Below are positions 59,626 through 64,000 of a DNA stretch of 64,000 nucleotides, in pieces. The notes beneath the pieces were generated by a model that was not told the DNA's origin, made no database searches, and was given only the letters and a program-made list of their open reading frames with translations. Where the stretch lies: positions 124,001 to 188,000 of the forward strand of contig JAHHDT010000005.1 in the NCBI GenBank assembly GCA_019739225.1. Direction: 5' to 3'. The number at the start of each line of letters is the position of its first letter. The first letter of the stretch is position 1. A program made the translations under genes and the position numbers. The stretch comes from Aquamicrobium sp. GTDB lineage: Bacteria > Pseudomonadota > Alphaproteobacteria > Rhizobiales > Rhizobiaceae.

Positions 59626-60327
59626 CTATCGCAGCCGCGCGACATAGCGCGCGTTGGTGTGGTCGAACCAGGTTCGTGAAAACTCCGCGCTCGCGCCGTC
59701 CTGTGTCCAGCCGATGCGTTCAATGAAGCCAGCCGGCGCCCCGGCGGCCAGCCCGAACTCCGCCGGAGCCCATGGCGGCACGGCATAGACGCCGACGCGA
59801 TCTTCCGCCCGCGAAATCCAGATGCCCAGTGCCTGCCGGTAGAACAGGTAGAGTGAATCGGAGAGGTCTTCCGCCGCGATCGTCTCGGCGTAGTCGCCAT
59901 CGAGCCAGATTTCCTCGACCGCCGCCGGCCTGCCGCCGAGGCTCCGTAGCCGGCGGATGCGATGGGCCTCATTGCTTGTGCCGAAACGCGGCATGTCGGC
60001 GGTCTTCGCCAGTCGCGCAACGGAAAGAACGCGCGCTGTCGGCAGCCCGCCGCCTTCGGTCAGTTCGAGACGAAACATCGCATAGATGCTGTCGACGTCT
60101 GGCCGCGAGCGGACATAGTTGCCCGAACCCTGCACGCGCTCCAGAAGACCCTTGGCATGCAGGTCGGCGAGCGCCTTGCGCAGCGTTCCGACCGCGACGT
60201 TGAGGTTTGCGGCCATTTCGCGCTCGGGTGCGAGCTTTTCGCCGTCGATCATGCGCCCGGCCGCGATCTCGCGGATCAGCATTTCGCTGATCTGCTGGTG
60301 AAGCGGCAAGGCGTAGCGGTCGGACAT
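59626..60327 (-). CDS. GntR-family (HutC/UTRA subfamily) transcriptional regulator
   Basis: This 233-residue repressor-type protein has the GntR winged helix (LHQQISEMLIREIAAGRMID, LAPEREMAANLNVAVGTLRK, ALADLHAKGLLERVQGSGNY) and a C-terminal UTRA ligand domain (RIRRLRSLGGRPAAVEEIWL). UTRA regulators bind sugars, amino-sugar phosphates or imidazoles. It is transcribed away from the monooxygenase operon; the 127-base gap holds a palindrome ATTGAT-CTAC-ATCAAT suitable as a shared operator. The likely targets are its own operon and the divergent enzymes. Confidence 0.92.
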   Translation of the reverse strand: MSDRYALPLHQQISEMLIREIAAGRMIDGEKLAPEREMAANLNVAVGTLRKALADLHAKGLLERVQGSGNYVRSRPDVDSIYAMFRLELTEGGGLPTARVLSVARLAKTADMPRFGTSNEAHRIRRLRSLGGRPAAVEEIWLDGDYAETIAAEDLSDSLYLFYRQALGIWISRAEDRVGVYAVPPWAPAEFGLAAGAPAGFIERIGWTQDGASAEFSRTWFDHTNARYVARLR

Positions 60328-60353
60328 GGCAGCACAGCAAGAATTGATACACT

Positions 60354-60369
60354 ATTGATCTACATCAAT
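60354..60369. promoter_or_regulatory. Palindrome in the GntR / monooxygenase intergenic region
   Basis: ATTGAT (60354-60359) and ATCAAT (60364-60369) flank spacer CTAC, 27 bases upstream of the GntR start and about 85 bases before the monooxygenase ATG. A further TTGAT half-site lies just to the left at about 60343-60347. It is the best operator candidate for the GntR protein. Confidence 0.45.
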
Positions 60370-60454
60370 GTGAGTGTTACGCAATAGGAAATTGCAGCCG
60401 ATCGCAAAGCAGCCCGACGGGCTCGGTCCTTCGCTGCGGGAAAGGGATGAAACG

Positions 60455-61612
60455 ATGACCGTCGTGCCGGTGACATCCGCCGATCTCGAAGCTTCCGAAG
60501 TCTCCTGGTTCTCGGCGCTCTGTTCGGACGATTATCGCTATCTGGGCGTTCCCGACGGCAGCCTGCGGTCGAGCTGGGAACATTGTTCCGCAATCGTCAC
60601 CCGTGCCGAGGCGCTGGGTTTCCGCAACATTCTGTGTCCCTCGTCCTATCAGGTGGGGCAGGACACGCTTTCCTTCGTCGCCGGCTGCGCGCCCATCACC
60701 TCGAAGATCAACCTGCTTGCGGCCATCCGCTGCGGCGAGATGCAGCCGATCATGCTGGCGCGTACGGTGGCGACGCTCGACCACATGCTGAAAGGCAGGC
60801 TGACGCTGAACATCATCTCGTCGGATTTCCCCGGTGAGACCGCTGACAGCAGCTTCCGCTACCAGCGTTCGCGCGAGGTTGTGCAGATTCTCAAGCAGGC
60901 TTGGACGCGCGACGAGATCGACCATCAGGGCGAAGTCTACGATCTGGCCAAGGTTTCAGCCGATCCCGCCAGGCCCTACCAGCAGAACGGCGGGCCGCTG
61001 CTCTATTTCGGCGGCTATTCACCCGACGCCCTCGAGCTCTGCGCCGAGCACTGCGATGTCTATCTGATGTGGCCGGAAACGAAGGAGCAGCTTGCCGGGC
61101 GCATGCGCGCCGTCAACGAGCGTGCCGCAGCGCATGGCCGTACGCTCGATTACGGGCTGCGTGTCCACATGATCGTGCGCGATACCGAGGCCGAGGCACG
61201 GGAATACGCCCGCGACCTGGTCTCTAAACTTGACGACGAACAGGGAACCGTCATCCGCTCGCGCGCGCTCGACGCGAAGTCGCTGGGCGTGGCGCATCAG
61301 GCGAAGAACCGCGATGCGGCAGATGCGGAGGGTTTCATCGAGCCGCACCTTTGGACCGGCGTCGGTCGGGCCCGCTCGGGCTGTGGTGCCGCACTTGTGG
61401 GCTCGGCTGATCAGGTGCTCTCGGAAATCGAGGCCTATCGCAAGATGGGCATCCGTGCGTTCATCTTCTCCGGCTATCCGCATCTCGACGAATGCGAGGC
61501 GTTCGGCAGGCTGGTTCTGCCGCATCTGGAAACCTGCTCGCTGCCGCATGTCTACGACCGCGTGCCTGCCGACGTGCCGGCAACACCGCTTGGAAACGGG
61601 GAGCGCCGCTGA
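60455..61612 (+). CDS. SsuD-like flavin-dependent monooxygenase, candidate sulfoquinovose monooxygenase
   Basis: This 385-residue enzyme belongs to the bacterial-luciferase-like family near alkanesulfonate monooxygenase SsuD: TRAEALGFRNILCPSSYQVG, AAIRCGEMQPIMLARTVATL, GRLTLNIISSDFPGE, LLYFGGYSPDALELCAEHCD and VGRARSGCGAALVGSADQVL. These proteins use reduced FMN and oxygen to split C-S bonds of sulfonates. ATG 60455 follows AAAGGGATG; a longer in-frame start has no site. It is translationally coupled to an aldo/keto reductase and a flavin reductase, the same trio as in the sulfo-SMO sulfoquinovose pathway of Agrobacterium. Other sulfonates remain possible. Confidence 0.85.
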   Translation: MTVVPVTSADLEASEVSWFSALCSDDYRYLGVPDGSLRSSWEHCSAIVTRAEALGFRNILCPSSYQVGQDTLSFVAGCAPITSKINLLAAIRCGEMQPIMLARTVATLDHMLKGRLTLNIISSDFPGETADSSFRYQRSREVVQILKQAWTRDEIDHQGEVYDLAKVSADPARPYQQNGGPLLYFGGYSPDALELCAEHCDVYLMWPETKEQLAGRMRAVNERAAAHGRTLDYGLRVHMIVRDTEAEAREYARDLVSKLDDEQGTVIRSRALDAKSLGVAHQAKNRDAADAEGFIEPHLWTGVGRARSGCGAALVGSADQVLSEIEAYRKMGIRAFIFSGYPHLDECEAFGRLVLPHLETCSLPHVYDRVPADVPATPLGNGERR

Positions 61613-62505
61613 TGGAACGGGTGAAACTTGGCGAAGGGCTGGAACTGTCGCGCATCGTCTACGGCATGTGGCGGCTGGGCGACGACCGCGATACGTCGCC
61701 GGCGCGCGTTCGGGCCAAGATAGAAGCCTGCCTGGAGCAGGGCATCACCACCATCGACCAGGCCGACATCTATGGCGGCTATGCCGCAGAAGGCCTGCTG
61801 GGTGCCTGCCTGAAAGCGGCGCCCGCGCTGCGGGATCGGCTGGAGATCGTCACCAAATGCGGCATCGTCGCGCCGATGGGGCGCTACGCCGACAAGCGCG
61901 TGAAGCATTACGATACGTCGGCTAATCATATTCGTGCCTCGATCGAAGAATCGCTGCGTGCAATGGGCATAGAGCGCATCGATCTGCTGCTGATCCACCG
62001 GCCGGATCCGTTTATGGACCATCATGAGACGGGGCCCGCGCTCGACGAGGCCGTTCGCTCCGGCAAGGTTCGTGCGGTCGGCGTGTCGAACTTCCGCCCG
62101 CACGACTGGACGCTGTTCCAGTCGGCGATGAAGGTGCCGCTGGTCACCAACCAGATCGAACTGTCGCTCCTCGCGCATGAGGCCTTCGTCAACGGCGAAG
62201 TGGCGTTCCTGCAGGAGCGGGGCATCGCGCCGATGGCATGGTCGCCTCTCGGCGGCGGCCGGCTGGTGCGGGAGACCCAGGGTCCGCTTGCGGAGTTGCT
62301 GGCCAGGCTCGGCAAAAAATTCGGCGTCGATCCGGGGGCGGTCGCGGTTGCCTGGCTGCTCGCCCATCCGGCGCGGGTCCTTCCGGTGCTCGGCACCAAC
62401 GATCCCGCCCGCATCGCGCGGCTTGCCGATGCCCTCACGGTTCCGATGGACCGCGAAACCTGGTTCGAACTCTACACCGCCGCGCTCGGCAGGGAGGTTG
62501 CCTGA
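61612..62505 (+). CDS. Aldo/keto reductase, YdhF-like, candidate 6-oxo-glucose reductase
   Basis: This 297-residue enzyme starts in the stop codon of the monooxygenase gene (TGATG). The catalytic residues are D52 and Y54 (QADIYGGY), K82 (VTKCGIV) and H129 (LLIHRPDPF). VSNFRPHDW, NQIELSLLAHEAF and PMAWSPLGGG are typical of the YdhF branch. In the sulfo-SMO pathway an aldo/keto reductase reduces 6-oxo-glucose, made by oxidative desulfonation of sulfoquinovose, to glucose; gene order here matches that module. The stop in turn overlaps the flavin reductase start. Substrate assignment is inference. Confidence 0.85.
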   Translation: MERVKLGEGLELSRIVYGMWRLGDDRDTSPARVRAKIEACLEQGITTIDQADIYGGYAAEGLLGACLKAAPALRDRLEIVTKCGIVAPMGRYADKRVKHYDTSANHIRASIEESLRAMGIERIDLLLIHRPDPFMDHHETGPALDEAVRSGKVRAVGVSNFRPHDWTLFQSAMKVPLVTNQIELSLLAHEAFVNGEVAFLQERGIAPMAWSPLGGGRLVRETQGPLAELLARLGKKFGVDPGAVAVAWLLAHPARVLPVLGTNDPARIARLADALTVPMDRETWFELYTAALGREVA

Positions 62506-63035
62506 TGTATCACTTCGCCGACAGCGATCACGGCCGACCGATGAAAAGCTTCGTCCCCGGCCCGGAACGGCAGCGTGATTTCAGGGATGCGCTTGGCCGC
62601 TTCGCGACCGGCGTGACCGTGGTAACGACGGACACGCCGGAGGGTCCGGTCGGCATCACCGCCAACAGTTTCTCGTCGGTGTCGCTCGATCCGCCGATCG
62701 TGTTGTGGTCGATCGGTCGCCATTCGCGGCGCTTCCCGGCCTTCGCCCAGTGCCGCGACTTCGCCGTTCACGTACTGGGCGCGGACCAGCTTGAGCTCAG
62801 CCGCCGCTTCGCGCGTGCTGGCGAGGCGTTTGCCGGGCTCGACCACGACCGCAGCGAGGCGGGCGTGCCGTTGTTGAAAGGGTGCCTCTCCCGCTTCGAA
62901 TGCGCGCGGCTGGCAACGCATGACGGAGGCGACCATGCGATCGTTGTGGCGCGGGTCGTTGCCGCCAGCTTCGCGGAGGGCGAACCGCTTCTGTTTGCAG
63001 GCGGTGGCTACGGCCGGTTCGACAGGTTCGCGTGA
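62505..63035 (+). CDS. Flavin reductase domain protein (FMN reductase partner)
   Basis: This 176-residue protein has the flavin_reduct split-barrel fold: DFRDALGRFATGVTVVTTDT, VGITANSFSSVSLDPPIVLW, HVLGADQLELSRRFA and a C-terminal GGYGRF. Such proteins supply reduced FMN to two-component monooxygenases, so it should serve the SsuD-like enzyme two genes upstream. The start overlaps the aldo/keto reductase stop (TGATG). The last 28 bases overlap the convergent LacI gene. Length and motifs are normal for the family. Confidence 0.9.
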   Translation: MYHFADSDHGRPMKSFVPGPERQRDFRDALGRFATGVTVVTTDTPEGPVGITANSFSSVSLDPPIVLWSIGRHSRRFPAFAQCRDFAVHVLGADQLELSRRFARAGEAFAGLDHDRSEAGVPLLKGCLSRFECARLATHDGGDHAIVVARVVAASFAEGEPLLFAGGGYGRFDRFA

Positions 63036-64000
63036 TGTTTCGCGCCGCCCCAAGTGTCGGCACCGGCAGGGGCAGGCCCCGTCGACTGGCGCTCGACGAT
63101 GTGGCAGGCGAATTCGATGCGGCGGGGTGGCATGCGCTGGCTGCCGAGGTCGTCAAGCAGCAGGTCCAGCGCCGCAGCGCCGATCTCACGCATGGGAATG
63201 TGCATCGTCGACAATGGCGGGTTGTGAAATGCGGCTTGTGGCAGGTCGTCCATGCCCATCACCGAGACATCGCCCGGCACGCCCAGGCCCGCACTTTCAA
63301 GCCCCATCATCGCCCCGACCGCGAGGCTGTCGCCGGCGGCAAGGATCGCGGTGAAGTCGCGTCCGCCGCCCGCGATGCGTTGCGTGATCGCCTCGGCCGC
63401 GAGTTCCGGCAGCCAGTCGGGCACATCGACGACGAGATCGGCGAAAGCCTCCAGTCCGTGCGCGCGCAGCGCGTCCTGCCATCCCTCGTATCGCCGTTCG
63501 ATCGTGCGACGGCCGCGCCGCATCAGAAACAGGATACGCTCATGCCCCTGGGCAATCAGGTGTTCCGTCGCCAGCCGCGCAGCCGACCTGTTGCAGGGCG
63601 TGACGCTCGAGCGTCGCATCTCGGGATCGTCGCCGTTGACCAGCACGATGGGTTTGTCGAAATCGCTGGCGAGCGTCAGGACGGATTCGTCGTCAAGCGT
63701 CAGGAACAGGCAGCCGACCACCCCGTCATCCGCCCTGGCATCGGCGAGCAGGGCGGCTTCCTCCGCCGTGTTGGCGATGGCCCGCGAGATCACTTCCACG
63801 CCCAGGGATCTGGCCCGCTCGGCGAGGCCCTCCAGCACATAGAAGGTGAACTGGTTGCGCACATAGTCGAGCATGGCCGCGCTGGAGGCCGCGAGAATGA
63901 CCTTGCGGCCGGCAATCGAGGTCGGAACCGTGTAGTTGAGCCGGCGCGCCGTCTCAAGGATGGTCGCGCGCAGGTCCGGCCGGACGCCCTTGGCATTCGC
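63008..64000 (-). CDS. LacI-family transcriptional regulator, 5' end outside the window
   Basis: About 330 residues are visible, lacking the first helix-turn-helix. The window edge begins within the DNA-binding domain (NAKGVRPDLRATILETARRL then NYTVP), followed by the Peripla_BP ligand domain (FTFYVLEGLAERARSLGVEV, VVGCLFLTLDDESVL, FTAILAAGDSLAVGAMMGLE, VSVMGMDDLPQAAFHNPPLS and TMHIPMREIGAAALDLLLDD). LacI regulators of this type sense sugars. It converges with the flavin reductase gene, overlapping it by 28 bases. It probably controls a sugar operon beyond the right edge, possibly the rest of the sulfonated-sugar locus. Confidence 0.9.
   Translation of the reverse strand, partial: ANAKGVRPDLRATILETARRLNYTVPTSIAGRKVILAASSAAMLDYVRNQFTFYVLEGLAERARSLGVEVISRAIANTAEEAALLADARADDGVVGCLFLTLDDESVLTLASDFDKPIVLVNGDDPEMRRSSVTPCNRSAARLATEHLIAQGHERILFLMRRGRRTIERRYEGWQDALRAHGLEAFADLVVDVPDWLPELAAEAITQRIAGGGRDFTAILAAGDSLAVGAMMGLESAGLGVPGDVSVMGMDDLPQAAFHNPPLSTMHIPMREIGAAALDLLLDDLGSQRMPPRRIEFACHIVERQSTGPAPAGADTWGGAKHHANLSNRP

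Overview
The window reads as chromosome of a GC-rich alphaproteobacterium of the order Hyphomicrobiales (Rhizobiales), most like Phyllobacteriaceae (Mesorhizobium, Nitratireductor or Aquamicrobium type). This rests on the density of ABC and TRAP importers, RpiR/SorC/GntR/LacI regulators beside small catabolic operons, a RirA-type iron box, and a candidate AbcR-like sRNA beside polA. No rRNA, tRNA, CRISPR array, insertion sequence or phage gene was seen. Genes are tightly packed, often with ATGA or TGATG overlaps.

Layout. (1) 1-5711: sugar operon (truncated Gfo/Idh oxidoreductase, YghZ-like aldo/keto reductase, GH43 beta-xylosidase, beta-propeller protein, sugar isomerase/epimerase, rpe). (2) 5729-12236: LysE-type exporter, macro-domain protein, polA, a candidate sRNA, M20 peptidase, RNase D. 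(3) 12252-19066: acyltransferase and an oligopeptide ABC importer whose permease and fused ATPase genes carry five +1 frameshifts. (4) 19194-23780: small membrane protein, Rrf2 regulator, sulfate ABC importer (cysT with two +1 frameshifts). (5) 24001-33277: a divergent regulon on one perfect palindrome, with mtnK-mtnA on one side and a sugar-type ABC importer, SorC regulator and fused aldolase/dehydrogenase on the other. (6) 33359-35837: two FMN alpha-hydroxy-acid dehydrogenases. (7) 35914-40851: iron-type operon (two imelysins, di-heme protein, DUF1513). (8) 40848-51857: eleven-gene divergent RpiR regulon (ornithine cyclodeaminase-like, glutamine synthetase-like, N-formylglutamate amidohydrolase-like, cysteine hydrolase, M20 deacylase, branched-chain-type ABC importer). 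(9) 52034-58482: TetR, TRAP importer, metallo-beta-lactamase-fold hydrolase, GST, fumarylacetoacetase-family enzyme. (10) 58505-64000: Gfo/Idh and GntR divergent from a monooxygenase / aldo-keto reductase / flavin reductase operon resembling the sulfoquinovose monooxygenase (sulfo-SMO) module, then a LacI regulator cut by the window end.

How it fits together. Most of the window is importer plus catabolic-enzyme modules, each with its own regulator. The most interesting module is (5): MTR kinase and MTR-1-phosphate isomerase would feed 5-methylthioribulose-1-phosphate to a class II aldolase fused to a short-chain dehydrogenase. That predicts a carbon-salvage (DHAP-shunt-like) route with its own importer, instead of the classical methionine salvage pathway. 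Module (8) looks like an uncharacterised N-acyl or amide amino-acid pathway. Nine single-base surplus positions, all +1, break four ABC-transporter genes; I treat them as probable consensus errors rather than decay. GC-rich hairpins without a T-run follow all four ABC solute-binding-protein genes and probably set transcript stoichiometry.
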